DNA from: Nageia nagi
Taxonomy: Eukaryota > Pinophyta
DNA length: 64,000 nt
Direction: 5' to 3'
NCBI GenBank assembly: GCA_050084985.1
Contig: JBITNC010000001.1
Span: 66,588,001-66,652,000 of the forward strand
Part shown: positions 47,735 to 59,937 of the stretch, piece by piece
Numbering within the stretch: the stretch's first letter is position 1
Layout: each line of letters opens with the position of its first letter
The notes under the pieces: generated by a model
The model's database searches: none
Seen by the model: the letters and a program-made list of their open reading frames with translations, nothing else
Told to the model about the DNA's origin: nothing
Position numbers and translations under genes: made by a program

Positions 47735-48130
47735 GTCATTGACACTTCCCACCTATGAACATATTGAGTGGGAACTCAACCATAGGCTTCGACTATACTT
47801 GGAAGTGATACCCAAGGTAGTCATCTCTTAGGATTAGATGTCGTTAGTCATCTCTTAGGATTAGGAGTCGTTATTTCAGATAACTTTAAATAATAGAAAA
47901 TGAGGATGTCTGATAGCCTAGTCAATTTCTAGCTATGTCATAGACTTATCATTAACACTTCCCACCTGTGTGAATGCATTGAGTGAAAACTCACTTCCCA
48001 CATGTGAATGCATTAAATGAAAACTCAACCATAGACTTTGGTTGTAATTGGAAGTGATGCCTAAGATAATCATCCCTGAGGATTATGAGTCTTTGTTCTA
48101 GTGACTCTAGGTAACGATACCAAGTAGCAG
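47735..48130. repeat. Diverged direct repeat, about 200 bp, two copies
   Basis: Both halves carry 'acacttcccacctRtg', 'gaactcaaccatag', 'ggaagtgatRcc' and 'agtcatctcttaggatta'-like phrases in the same order (near 47740 and 47950). A further short duplication of the first phrase is near 47990. Confidence 0.65.
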
Positions 48131-48269
48131 GCCTTACAAGGATAAGCTCGTGTATAACTCATCCAAAACACTAATTCAAGTCCCATGTACTTAGAGTATA
48201 ATGAAGACTAGTCATTTAGATCTTTGAGTCATCTCTAGATTAAAAATAGGCTTTAGAGGTAGGTAATTT

Positions 48270-48660
48270 GAGGCAGTTATGGGGTCATAGTTTAAAATGA
48301 TCAACATATGAGGTTTTAATGGTGTTTTTTTTGGGTAGTTTAAAATCATCCTTATAAATTCATTAAGAAGTCGTTTAGTATCGTATTTCAAAATTTACCT
48401 TGAAAAAGGCAAAAAAATAAATGAAAAGGTGTGGGCAGGAAGAAATGAATGGGTAATGTGGATAGTTCTTTAAGGGGCAGTTTTAAGTCATCCTTAAAAA
48501 AACATTATGAGGTGTTTTAAAATCACCCCTTAAAACATGCCCTAAGAAAGATGAAAAAAAGATGGAAAGGTGTAGACGAGAAAGAAAGAAATGGATTATG
48601 CATATATTTTTTATTGGACAATTTATGATCACTCAGAAAAATTATGAGGAGGCAGGTATA
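48270..48660. repeat. Diverged direct repeat, about 130-150 bp
   Basis: Phrases like 'agttttaagtcatccttaaaa' and 'aaaaggtgtgggcaggaagaaatg' recur near 48340/48480 and 48420/48560 in the same order. No coding capacity. Confidence 0.5.
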
Positions 48661-49229
48661 AATTGCCTCTCTATCTTAACCAAATAAATAAAAAAACTTC
48701 TAGCATGGGAAAGGTGGGCACTTCAAACCTTTTAGGGTATTTTGAGTTTTTCAAGTTTGGCGTAGCGAGGGGTTAAAGGAGAATTAAGGCATGGTATTTG
48801 GTTTATAATGAGGGGGTGGAGAAGAGGAAAGGAGAGTCAAAGCAATTAGAAGCACTGGTGTAAGCAATTATTCTTCCATAGTGCCTTGCATTCTTCTACC
48901 TTTTGCATACATGTAAGGGTATTTTTCATAAAATCTATGTTGTGTGTATCATGCAATCATTGCAGACCATGAAACTATGTTAAACATGATGTAATTAGTG
49001 ATGTACTTTTCCTCAATTTTTTGATGTTAAATATGATGCTAATTTCAATTGAAAAACCACTTCAATTAATCAAATTAGGTGTCTGGATCTGCTTCCCAAA
49101 AAGAGCAAGTAATTAAAGACAAGTGTTTAAGATGCATATGTAATCAAATACATGACATCCATAAAAATATGAATTAGAATATGGAATGCTTTGATTTTAG
49201 TTTATTAATAATTTTATTTTTATCATCAT

Positions 49230-50279
49230 CTTCATCATCAATAGGATGTACACTATGTTTTCCTCTAGGATCACAATTAATTATAAACTATATTTTCTCA
49301 TCTAATACATCTGGATAGAAAAATATTTAACTATAATTTTATGGTAAAATATAAAGCTCTTTATATTCAGGTAGATATCATGTGGAGTTGATTGCACGAT
49401 AACTACTAGGTATATCATGCAAGTTACTTTTTATTAAATCCTTTGAACCATTTACATGTAAATATTATACACTTGAATAATTCATAATTCAATTGAATTT
49501 TTCTAATATATTGTAATTCCTTCTTTTTAGTTTTTATCTCTTGTATTTGCATGACTTACTTGGTCAAAATCAACCATCACTCCATATTCAAATGTTATTT
49601 TTTCTCATCATTCTTTTCAATTCTAAAGTGTTGACCATATGCCCACATTGAAGGGAAAGACAATACCTACACACATTTATATGAAATTCTTATTACTGCA
49701 ATCATTATATTTATATAAGTTGTAATTGTCTTATAAAAATATTAAAAATTAAATGAATATGAATAAAATAATAATTACCATTTTATTGCGTCCAATAACT
49801 ATATTTAATACATCATCTATTTTTTCTCCTTTATTTTGTTTCTCTCCAATTGTTTGCTTCACCTATGATCTTGCTTGATAGTCTTTGGCCAATATTCATC
49901 TCCTAGATATTCAAGTAGATATGTAACCCTTGGATTTTGATTGTGAAAGAAGGCATGTTCTTCTACAACTACATTTTTTCACTATTGTACAATTCAATAC
50001 ATATTTTACAACATTCCATATTCGTCATGATAAATTGGTTTATAGATTCATATATATTACAATCTGTAAATTCATAATTATATAATATATACTCATTAGT
50101 AACCATTGATTAAATTAAATCTAAAATGCATATACATATTATTATAAATTACTAATATCTAAAATATTGTAAGTACCTTTAAATGAATATGATGTCCCAT
50201 TTATTTCTAAAATCCCCCCATGTAATTTTTCTTTCTTTGTCTACATGCCACATCTTTGGGGCAGAAGCATTGATTTGGG
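49230..50279 (-). pseudogene. Probable C-terminal remainder of CACTA transposase
   Basis: This stretch continues the minus-strand CACTA transposase that is cut by element D. Weak signals: VLNCTIVKKC near 50000 resembles the 'VLxNxxxVxPY' phrase after the DUF4218 region, and FEYGVMVDFDQVSHANTRD near 49600 is like DUF4216 ('YGxxxVDF'). CDPRGKHSV and an acidic run near 49220-49260 resemble the usual end. All are broken by stops. I rate this as consistent and not proved. Confidence 0.35.
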
Positions 50280-50284
50280 AAACA

Positions 50285-50781
50285 TGGAGGAACTAACACT
50301 AATAAGATAATTCTTAATCAAACAAGATCACATGAAAGCTCACAATTACATCTAACAAACTCACAAAGTAATCTCACAACACAAGATGTAAGTGGTTCCT
50401 CATACTAGGAGTACATCCACTAACTATATCATTACTTCAATCACATATACAACTTTCTTACAATCCTCCTAATCTCAACTCCTACACTTTTATCCTATAG
50501 CATAACTTTACTCCTCAAATTGAAATTTGATCACAAAGAGGGAGCCTTATATTTATAGGTCAAAATCCCTCTTTGGATCACTTTTTTATCCAATGTACAA
50601 AAGCATGACATGCACATCTTTTTACCCAAGGGACATGCTCATGACATGGAGTGTAGGACAAGTTACATTATCATATTCACTTAAATACGTAAGGTATCAA
50701 ATGATACCCTTAAGTATTAGTGAACTTACATAGAATATTTAATACAAATCTTTTACAAATAATGCATTATACATTCCAACA
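50285..50781 (-). repeat. 3' LTR of copia element D
   Basis: 497 bp. On minus it begins TGTTGGAATGTATAATGCATT and ends TTAGTTCCTCCA (family form TTAGTTCCTTCA). The purine tract is next to it. Confidence 0.88.
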
Positions 50782-50791
50782 CTCCCTCTTA
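50782..50791 (-). promoter_or_regulatory. Polypurine tract of element D
   Basis: On minus TAAGAGGGAG directly precedes the 3' LTR. Confidence 0.7.
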
Positions 50792-51254
50792 ATGCAATAT
50801 TGGGATAGAGCGAGTAAGAGAGAAGAAGAAGAGAAAGTAAGAGAGTTCTCCTCCAAATAGATACAATGGAGATGAGAACTTTTTTTATATTTGTGAAGTA
50901 AGAAAGATCTAGTTTGAGACTCACTACTTTTTCAAATACAATCATTAACTACAATCGATTTCAATATACATGAAGTAGTCATCCAACTGAAATTCATGAA
51001 GAGTCTCCAAGAGCTTGCATACCTAAGGTAAGTCACCTGCAATCTCAAAGGAACCTGCAAGTTGTAAGAAGCTCAAATAACAAGATCAATTAGATTCATC
51101 ATATTCATATCAATAAAGATAGATGAATCACATAAATGTCATCATGAACTGATCAATGGTGCACTATAAATTATCACAAAGATGCCATGCCAAAAACTTA
51201 TAATCACCTGCTATGTATAAAATATGTGTTGATTATCATTACAAAATAGAGGAA

Positions 51255-51480
51255 GCACATACAAGTTTCTCACATATGGATAACTGAATACTGTCAAAAG
51301 ACACATACGAGTTCCTCACATATGGATAACTGAACAGTACTAGATTGACCAAAAATAGAGTATACACATATGAGTTTCTCACATATGGATAATTGAACAG
51401 TGCCAAAAGACACATAAGAGTTCCTCACATATGGATAACTAAACAATGCTAGATTGGCCAATTTGTACAATAAGTTCCTC
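51255..51480. repeat. Subrepeats in 3' untranslated region of element D
   Basis: The phrase TTYCTCACATATGGATAAYT starts near 51266, 51312, 51375 and 51421, each followed by 'gaacagtgccaaaagacaca' or 'gctagattggcca' type sequence. Four copies, more than in elements B and E. Confidence 0.85.
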
Positions 51481-51523
51481 ACACAAAGTAAACTTACCAT
51501 GAAGGTGTACAACAAAATCAACA

Positions 51524-52240
51524 CTATACAACATAAAATCCTCTTAGGGTGAAGTTGTTATCATAAATATGAATTAAACATAAGAATTCAAACTTCACCA
51601 ACCTGATAGCATCCCTAAGCTTACATAACTGAGCTTTTAGGAGTGGCTTAGTGAATAAATCAATAGAGTTTAAAGTGGATGGATAATACTTTAGGTGTAT
51701 GATGCCATATAGAACCTTCTCCCTAATAAAATGGGCATGGATTTTCATATATTTTATTCTTTGATGGAACATAAGATTCTTAGCCAAAGAAATAGCTGAC
51801 TAATTATTTTAAGAAATCAAAGATGAGCCACCTTACTCATACCTAATTTCTTTTAGAAGATGCCTTAGCCAAATGGCTTCTTGATTTGCAACAAACATGG
51901 TATGATATTCAGCTTCTATGATAGAAAGAGAAATAGTAGGTTGCTTCTTGAAAGCTCAAGAGATAGCACCTAAACCAATGCTAAACACATACGTAGAGGT
52001 TGACTTCCTATCATCTCTATCTCCTTCATAGTCAAAATTTGAGAATCCAAAGAGAACAAACAAGGGCAACTTGAAATACTTGAGAGCAAGATCCTTAATC
52101 CCTGTAACATACTTCAAGATTTCCTTAATAGCATTGAGGTGCTCAACATAAGGTTTTTACATGAATCATGCCATCAGATTCACTATAAAGGTAATATCTA
52201 GCCTAGATATAGTCAAATACAAAAGACTACCAATTAATTA
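51524..52240 (-). pseudogene. Copia RNase H and pol C-terminus (element D)
   Basis: Read right to left: a connecting region with 'VEHLNAIKEI' near 52130, RNase H sequence near 52050-51900 with stops, then AKNLMFHQRIKYMKIHAHFI and YYPSTLNSIDLFTKPLLKAQ at 51787-51620, the usual pol end. Inactive through several stops. Confidence 0.75.
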
Positions 52241-53330
52241 CTTGTAGGTTGTAGCATTAGCTAACTAAGAGTTGGAGCTTAGAGAAATAGTGATTGCGGG
52301 AGAGATTGGGATTGCAGCATATCTATACTCTATTTCAAATTTTTGCAAGATATTTGATATATACTTAGATTGAATAAAGTAAGTACAATTCTTGTATTGA
52401 TACATTTGCATTCTAAGATAGTAGTGCAAGAGACTAAGATTAGTCATTTCAAATATTACCTTAAGTTTGGATATGCACTCTTAAATGATTTTATCATTGT
52501 TTCTAGTAATCAAAAGATCATCCACATAAAGTAGAATCAAGACCATGTTTTTTCTTTGATTGAGCACATATAGATTAGAGTAAAAAAAATACTTAGAGAA
52601 TCCAATGTTTTCAAAGTACCCTAAAATCTTTATGTAATAGGCTTTAGGTGTTTGCTTAAGTTCATATAATGACTTTTTTAGCTTGCACACAAAGGACTCT
52701 TTGCCTTCCACAATAAACCCTTATAGTTGATTCATGAAGATTTCTACATCTAAGTCATCATTGAGAAATGCACTCTTGACATCAAGTTGAAAAAATTTCC
52801 ATCCTTGAGCTACATAAAGAGTAAAAATAACTCTCATAGTAGGCATTTTTACCATAGGAGAAAAGGTTTTCTTATAATCTACATCGTATTTTTAAGCAAA
52901 ACCTTTAGCTACTAACCTTGCCTTGTATTTTTCAATATCTCCAATTGAATTAAACTTGACCTTGTAGATCCACTTATTACCAATCACATTCTTTTCATTG
53001 GGATAAGGAACCAAGTCCCAAGTTTTATTTTTTATAAGCATCTCATACTCCATTTTCATGGTTTCCATCTAGCACTCATGCTTAGAAGCTTCTTTGAAGG
53101 TTGAGGGCTCATGTTTGTTGTCAATTTTGGTAATTAAGGATTTATTCAAGGTCATGCTCCTTGTTACCCTTTATGTTGGAAAATTTTATTCCTAAGGTGA
53201 CTTATCTACATCAATATCCAACCAGCTAAGAGCAATTGAAGAGTTATCTAGATCATCAACATCCTTATTAGAAGTAGATTCTTTAGAAAGTTCATTAAAC
53301 TTTACATCCCTTGAAATGAAGATTGCTTTA
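52241..53330 (-). pseudogene. Copia reverse transcriptase (element D)
   Basis: On minus: GNKWIYKVKFNSIGDIEKYK near 52990-52930, a LDVKSAFLNDDL-like block near 52790, SLYELKQTPKAYYIKILGYF at about 52670, and an intact LLYVDDLLITRNNDKII at 52535-52481. LSLLHYYLRMQMYQYKNCTY follows near 52440. Stops between blocks, including near 52880, disable it. Confidence 0.82.
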
Positions 53331-53344
53331 TAGGTTGAAGAGTA

Positions 53345-54400
53345 GAGCCTGTATCCTCTATGCTAACTATCATAACCTACAAAGATGTATTTTTTAGCTC
53401 TTTTATTCAACTTCTTTTTTTTCTTATAAATAATGTAGGAGAATGCTTCACAACCAAACACTCTAAGGTGAGAAATGTTAGGTTTTCTTATTGACCATGC
53501 CTTTATATTTTTCTTCTTTTTTTTTGTAGCAATCAACTTCTTTGTGACCTTGAATGCCATAATAGTTACAATTACCATCAAATTTTTCCTTAGGATAGGT
53601 ATTATTTGCTTTACCTTTTCCATCCCTTTGCTTGAAGTGATTGTTGTTACCATTATTTCTACTAGTGTGATTGTTATTTCTATTATTCCTACTACTATTA
53701 TAGCCATTACCTTTTTTCTCAAATATTTTAGAGGAAAAAGGATAAGATTTCTTTTGATGGTTGAACTTCTTCTTAAAAATATTTTTGGTTACTCTAAGAG
53801 CAATGTTATTATCTTTAGAAGAAGAAATCGACACCCTATTGTTAAGGGTTTCTTTGTGCTTCAATAGGTGGCTAGAAGGGTTCTCAAAGGAGAATACTTA
53901 TTCTTCATCATCAAGCTTTATTTCCATAACTGTTACAAAGTTTTCAAACTTTAAAGAAAAATTTTGAAGAATGATGAAGACCATGAACTCATCACTAATC
54001 TAATTGCATCCACAAATAACAAATTATGTTCTTAGGTCAATGATTTTATTCAAGTAGATAACCACATTTTTATCTTTCCCTTGGTAAGATTGAAGTAACT
54101 TTTGGAGAATGGTAAATCTTTTTGAAAAGTTTAAACCAAGGTAGATTTGCTTAAGCTTATCCCATGATTTCTTTGTTAAGGTTGAAAAGAAAATCATCAA
54201 AAGCATATCATCTGAAACTACATGGTAAATCATGGAGGTTGCTAACTCATTTTTTATGTTGTAAGCCTCTAGTGTCTTCTCATTTGTAGGAGGTACAAGG
54301 TATTCATTTACTATTTACCAAAGCTTCCTTGCCTGCAATTTAGCTCTCATTCGAGGTTCCCAAATCTCATAGTTGGAACCATCAAGAATGTGTTTGGATA
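53345..54400 (-). pseudogene. Copia gag fused by deletion to integrase C-terminus (element D)
   Basis: Read right to left: LWQIVNEYLVPPTNEKTLEA-like gag start near 54340 (with one stop), TKKSWDKLKQIYLGLNFSKR at about 54180, LLKHKETLNNRVSISSSKD at 53864, and a basic Asn-rich tail with CNYYGIQGHKEVDCYKKK (zinc knuckle with the second Cys changed to Tyr) near 53570-53520. It then runs straight into AWSIRKPNISHLRVFGCEAF and KKLNKRAKKYIFVGYDS, the integrase C-terminal part, ending near 53363. About 1.1-1.3 kb of protease and integrase core are lost at the join. Confidence 0.82.
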
Positions 54401-57400
54401 AAAAGATTCTTCCATTTTCTACATAAGAATGTGAAATAATAAGTATGTGGTTTCAATAAAACAATATTAAATGTTAAGTTTTAACCAAGTAAATAATACA
54501 TGTTACATTTAACACTAATAAAATGCTTAATTTGATTCACAAGTGCAAATGTTTTACAAATAATAACCTAAATACATTTCTCATATCAAGAACTGTAGGT
54601 GTAGAGTGACATTATTGAGGCTTATTTTCTTGTCTAAAATTAGGCCTTCACTTGGATGCTCACACAAGAGGAGCCCAAGTATTACCAATCCTCAACCAGT
54701 TTTCCTTGGGTAGCAATATACTCTCATAAGGAGAAGTACTAGCTATTTTCTAAGGTTTCGATATTTATTGGATCGACCAAATTATTAATCTTATTTAGGT
54801 TTCAAATTATCCTCCTAGGTTATCAGGATAATCTCTAAATGAACATGCAGATATGTGGTATCACTACACACATACTTATCCACCTAATAGAGTTATGTCA
54901 AGACCAACAAAGGACTTAGGGGCAATTGAAAAGTACAAACTTTTTACCACTTGGATCATCAAACTTAAAAGCTCTAATCCACCTATCCTCACCTCATGGC
55001 TCCCTAAATAAGTCATGTTGTGGAATGTACATGCAGATGTATTCATTTTAAGGGGTTTCTCATATCAATATTTGCATTTTTGTTTGCATAAGTAAATAAA
55101 TCAAAGTGCAAAATATGAAGTAAAGAGCATAAATAAAATATCATCCATTCAATTTGAAACCTAAGTGTCCAATGGGTTTTGTTTACTAACCCCTAAAGGA
55201 GATCTTTACATAGGTCCATTATTTGCACGAGTTAACTTTGTAAGAAAAATGATAAATACTTGAGCATAAGAATGCATCATAAGCATGCATCATCAATTAA
55301 GTTTACTTTTCATAAGGATAGAAATGTCATAATTTGCATAAGTCCATTAACTTTGCATAAAAAAGTACCTAGCATGCATCAATCCCATAACTTAAGAAAT
55401 TGAGTATGGATCATTAATAAGCATGCATCATTTCCTTTTAATTTGTATAAGTTTATCTTAAAAAAAGATAAATACTTAATTATAAATAAATGAATGCTTT
55501 AAAAAAAATAGTCATGCATCCAAGAAATTTTAATATTTAATAGGTGTGCATTCTCAACAACAATAAAAAATTCTCCCTTATTTACTTAAAATTATGATCC
55601 CTCCTTTTTTATATATATTAAGGCTAAAATACTTTTGAAGTACTAAAAAATAACCTTAGTATACTAAAGTGCTAAAAATAAATTCTCTCTTTAACACTTT
55701 AAACACTTAGTATAGATCTTTTAGAAAGTAGTAAAGTACTATGTTAATCAAAATAAGTGTTTATTTTAAGTCTTAAAAATACCAAAAAGTTTAAAAGACT
55801 AGTAATTAAAAATTTTACTTAACCATTAATGCATATTTGGCCATTTATGCACTCCAAGTCAAATTTCATGATGGGAAAGGTAGAATTCACTTCAAGTAAA
55901 TATTAACTTACTCAAGCATTAAAAGAAAAAAGGACACAAGTCTTAAAAATTGAAGATGGATACCCATACTTCAACTAGATGCATATACTAATGTTCTTTT
56001 ACTTCACAAATTCATCATAATAAACAAACTTGTTTGATAAGCAAATTAAATAAATATAAAAAAATCATGTCACCCACCAAATAAAGTTAATGACACACAA
56101 AAAAATAGGACAAAATGGGAGGCCCATCGTGTGAGGAGGTTGCAGGCAGAAGATGGAAGTGGTGAAAGCTTGGGCTTACCATGTTGACACAAACCTACGG
56201 GTGACCATGGAGGAGATTCATCTTTGAAATAAAAAAATGTGCAAGTCAAAAAAAAGGAGCTAAGCTGCATACAATAATAGAGCTGTGGATGCCCCAACCC
56301 CCAAAGGTAGAGCCATGTAGAGCTAAGGGAGTGGTTGATAGAGGTCCTAGAGGTAAAATCCATGTGAGGGCTATCAATGAAGTCCAACAAGATCAAAGCA
56401 CCTTTCCAACCATCTTGAGAGCTAGAGAGACTACACATGGCAAGAAGAGGGTTGAAGAACCAATGTAAAGGGAGAGAAGGTAAGGGAAAGTAGAAAAGGC
56501 TATGATGTAGCTAGGCTATAAGGAGGTGGAATGAAAAAAATGAAATGCACATGATAGAATCTAGCTTAGGGTTTAGGAAGACTACACATGAGGAGAGTCG
56601 ACCATGTGATCACAAGGTCTTGAGCTTTATTCGTGAGGGTCGAGAGGAGAAAAGACAAATAAGGGGGTGAAGCTAGCCATGGTGACCAAGTCAAATCAAG
56701 CATTTGAGGGCCTACTTGAGAAAGTGACTATGGATGCCATTAACATTGGGCTGGGCTACATCTATGTTCATAATGCCATCAATGATGCTACCAACATCGA
56801 TGGTTGCAAAAAAGGAAAATAAAAATAGCTTTTCATTTTTAGTTCATGCGAACCTATTTGCTATTTATGAGCAAGTTAACTTAAGGAGCTTGTGTAATAA
56901 CTTTGGAAATTGACTTTTGTGCATGATAATTTACAAAAAATTAATGAAATCACATGATATTTAGTTCAACATGTTTCTCAAAAAAAAAATCTGAAGGAAA
57001 ATATTGTTAAATGATTTGAAGTTATTTTCATCTTCATTAATGGATTTCCATTTTTATTTTGATGCAGTAAATATACATATTAGTTTATTTTTCCCCCCTT
57101 TTTGATAAATATATACTAGACAACATTTTCAAATTAAAGATATGCACAAAATGATATAACAATATAATAGACAATATAAAAGATTGCAACTAATCACTAA
57201 GACATATTAGTATGAGCAATAAAATTGCATAATATATTGCTATTTTAAGCAATTTTTACCCATGAATTGTAACTAACAATAAGGTATGTTAGTTAAAAAA
57301 TTACATAGCAATATCATGATACCCATAATTACAATGAGACATTACAACACATAAAAGAGGTATTAGTATATAAAAATTAGGGGGTTTTACTTTGAAATAG

Positions 57401-57496
57401 TTTTACCTCACTAATGAATATTAGGATGAAGTATGAAGACCTCCAAATCGAAGATGAAGAGCTTCAATCACCAAGGATGTGAAGAGGAGCTTCCAA
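54401..57496 (-). other. Long AT-rich leader of element D
   Basis: Corresponds to the leader of element B. Near 55150-55560 it has reversed 'aagcatgcatcat' and 'cttaagtaaa' repeats. A less AT-rich block at about 56070-56720 has on minus a pyrimidine-rich character and one 122-codon frame (56438-56070, MCSLSSSQDGWKGALILLDF...) that I do not recognise. The block differs from those in B and F. Confidence 0.6.
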
Positions 57497-57511
57497 GTCA
57501 CTTTGATACCA
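57497..57511 (-). promoter_or_regulatory. Primer-binding site of element D
   Basis: On minus TGGTATCAAAGTGAC lies three bases after the 5' LTR. It is an initiator-Met-type site with the same A at position 9 as in B and F. Confidence 0.85.
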
Positions 57512-57514
57512 AAT

Positions 57515-57997
57515 TGAAGGAACTAACACTAACAAGATAATTCTTAATCAACCAAAATCACATGAAAGCTCATAATTACATCTAACAAACTCATAAATTA
57601 ATCTCACAACACAAGATGTAAGTGGTTCCTCCAACTAGGAGTCCATCCACTAATTAGACCTTTACTTCAATCATAAATACAACTCTCTTACAATCCTCTT
57701 AATCTCAACTCCTATAGCATAACTTTACTCTTCAAATTGGTATTTTATCACAAAGAGGGAGCCTTCTATTTATAGGCCAAAATCTCTCTTTAGATCACCC
57801 TTTTATCCAATGTACAAAAGCATTACATGCACATCCTTTTACCCAAGGGGCATGCTCATGACATGGAGTGAAGGATAAGTTACATTATCATATTCACTTA
57901 AATACTTAAGGTATTAAATGATACCCTTAAGTATTAGTGAACTTCCATAAAATATTTAATACAAACCTTTACAAATAATGCATTATACATTCCAACA
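57515..57997 (-). repeat. 5' LTR of copia element D
   Basis: 483 bp. On minus it starts TGTTGGAATGTATAATGCATT, has the TATA-like CTATAAATAGAAGGCTCC (about 57758-57775), and ends GTTAGTTCCTTCA. Confidence 0.9.
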
Positions 57998-58002
57998 AAA
58001 TA

Positions 58003-59172
58003 TACTCAGTTGCATAAAACAAATTCTTGTACAATATATCCCTCACCCATAGATCCTTCTTGTTGAGATATTTTTTTAGCAAATACTTTTCGTACTTTTA
58101 ATAATCTCTCCACAAAAAATATGTTTCTAGCACTTATAACACTTGCTATCTTAATATCATTTATTAGGTGGATCAATAGGTGCACTTGTATATCCATAAA
58201 AGCAACAAACATTTTTTTTTCAAATCCATAAATAATTTCAACAATTTCTTTGTGCCATCTATTTATTTCAACCATATGTATCTCCTTTGAAGTTAACCAC
58301 CTATTTATGAAAATATAATTAATATCATCTATAATAAACATATGTTATTTTTCATAGAGTAGTACTATAACATGACATACCTTAGAAATAATAATAGCTG
58401 ACCAATTGCATATCTTAGATCATGAGGTAAACTCAGACATCCACGAATTGCAAGTGGAAAAAATATGTTGTAAATAAATATATATTAATATAAATATTTT
58501 TAATAAAATATATATTAATATGAATATAAGAATTTTTATAGATATGTAATATGATAATACCTTGAAGAAGTTATGGTAATCATGATACTTTAATCCTATC
58601 ATTTTACCATCAATAATGAATGCTCTTTTTATATATGGTGCATATTGATTTGGTGTTGTAATGAGAACTCTATGTACCATGTCCATTTCTTTTTTTCATA
58701 ATCCATGTGGGAGCACTAGGTACTTTTTTTGTTCCATCTGAATTTTGACTTACCTATAAGGTACGCTTTATATTGATTTTTTTTAAATCATGTCTCATAT
58801 TTACACTATCTGATTATTTTCTTGTTATATACCGATACAAAGATGTAATATTCTTTATAATATGCATCGGATCCATTAAATGTGCCACTAACAAGTGCTT
58901 GCATTATGGAAGTTTATAAAATATTGATAGTTTATTCATGCTTGAAAATATGTATAAAATGAATCATTTAAATTATAAAATAATGAAATTGAAATATTAC
59001 AAACATTCATATTTTCAAATAAATAAACATATTGATATATTTTATTAAATTTTACCTTTGGGTAAGTTATTTTCCCCAATAATAACCTCATATGGCCTTT
59101 TAGTAGTACCTTCATTAATGGATCTATTCGAACATTTTTTTTAGTTTTTTGGTACTTTTTCCACCAATCCAT
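58003..59172 (-). pseudogene. CACTA (En/Spm-type) transposase fragment, TNP2 and DUF4218 regions
   Basis: The 58341-58006 frame reads FMDIQVHLLIHLINDIKIAS, then FFVERLLKVRK, then QEGSMGEGYIVQEFVL. These are the DUF4218 landmarks (MxHLLIHLVxExxxxGPVxxRWMYPxERxxxxLKxxVRNxxxPEGSMAEGYxxEE), with the Trp-Met-Tyr of the RWMYP lost. At 58686-58420, GLKYHDYHNFFKV matches the TNP2 phrase LKSHDYHVLMQ just upstream. The right-most open frame (59172-58936, DWWKKYQKTKKNVR) is unassigned but in the same direction. Transposases of this class cut and move CACTA elements. Here the gene is interrupted by element D and by stops. Confidence 0.72.
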
Positions 59173-59436
59173 AGGAGATGCATAATAAGGAATTGGGATG
59201 GTATCAACCTCACCATTAAACTATGATTTTTGTTGTAGATTTAAGTTTTCTAGTTTTTTCATAATGAAATGCCATTATGTTTCATGTTCTATGGAAATGC
59301 CAATACGATTCTACTACCCTATGCATTTTTTGGAAATGCCATCACATTTCTTAATACCCAATATGTTTTATCAAAGTTTTTAAAAGTTACAACATTTATA
59401 ATGTTTGTTCGAGTTTTCTTATTTCCACTTCATTTT
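59173..59436. other. Flank of CACTA relic
   Basis: Probably a continuation of the decayed CACTA element. A phrase 'gaaatgccatYa' recurs three times between 59268 and 59350. No gene. Confidence 0.4.
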
Positions 59437-59937
59437 TGTTGGAATGTATAATGCATTATTGTAAGGTTTTGCAATGTTCCTCTTTGTAAATTTACTAATA
59501 CTTAATTATATCATTAGATATCTTAAGTATTTAAGTGAATATGATAATGTAACTTATCCTACACTCCATCTCATGAGCATGCCCCTTGGGTAAAAGAGAG
59601 TTGTATGTGATGCCTTTGTACAATGGTTAAAAGGGTGATCTAAAGGGGGATTTTGGCCTATAAATAGAAGGCCCCTTCTTTTTGATCACTCACCAATTTG
59701 TGAAAGAAAGTTATGCTCTAGGATAATGTTTAAAAGATGAATTTAGGAGGATTGTAAAAGAGTTATCTTTATGAATGAAGTAATATCTAGTTAGTGGATG
59801 TACTCCTAGTTGGAGGAACCACTTTATATCTTGAGTTAATTTATAAGATTGGTTTATGCATTAGTATTTTGTTGATTGAGTGAACTTTCATATAATCTTG
59901 GGCATTTAAAAATTTAGTGTATGTGTTAGTTCCTTCA
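59437..59937 (+). repeat. 5' LTR of copia element E
   Basis: Starts TGTTGGAATGTATAATGCATT, has TATAAATAGAAGG near 59659, and ends GTTAGTTCCTTCA. Confidence 0.85.

Larger units (their letters stand above)
46111..49225. other. Intergenic DNA downstream of TauE exons
   Basis: No protein or mobile-element end recognised. It contains three local repeat patches, listed separately. The first few hundred bases probably include the 3' untranslated region of the TauE gene. Confidence 0.5.
50285..57997 (-). mobile_element. Ty1/copia-type LTR retrotransposon D, with internal deletion
   Basis: LTRs at 50285-50781 (3') and 57515-57997 (5') flank, read right to left, a primer site, a long leader, gag, then directly the integrase C-terminus, reverse transcriptase and RNase H. 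Protease and the integrase core are missing; the join is near 53480. The flanking 5-mers are AAACA (50280-50284) and AAATA (57998-58002), a likely target duplication with one later change. It lies inside a CACTA transposase on the same strand. Confidence 0.88.

Noticed and set aside
56070-56438. 122-codon sense frame in the leader of element D as an extra copia gene
   Set aside because: No homologous frame at the same place in B or F and no recognised domain; kept only as part of the variable block.
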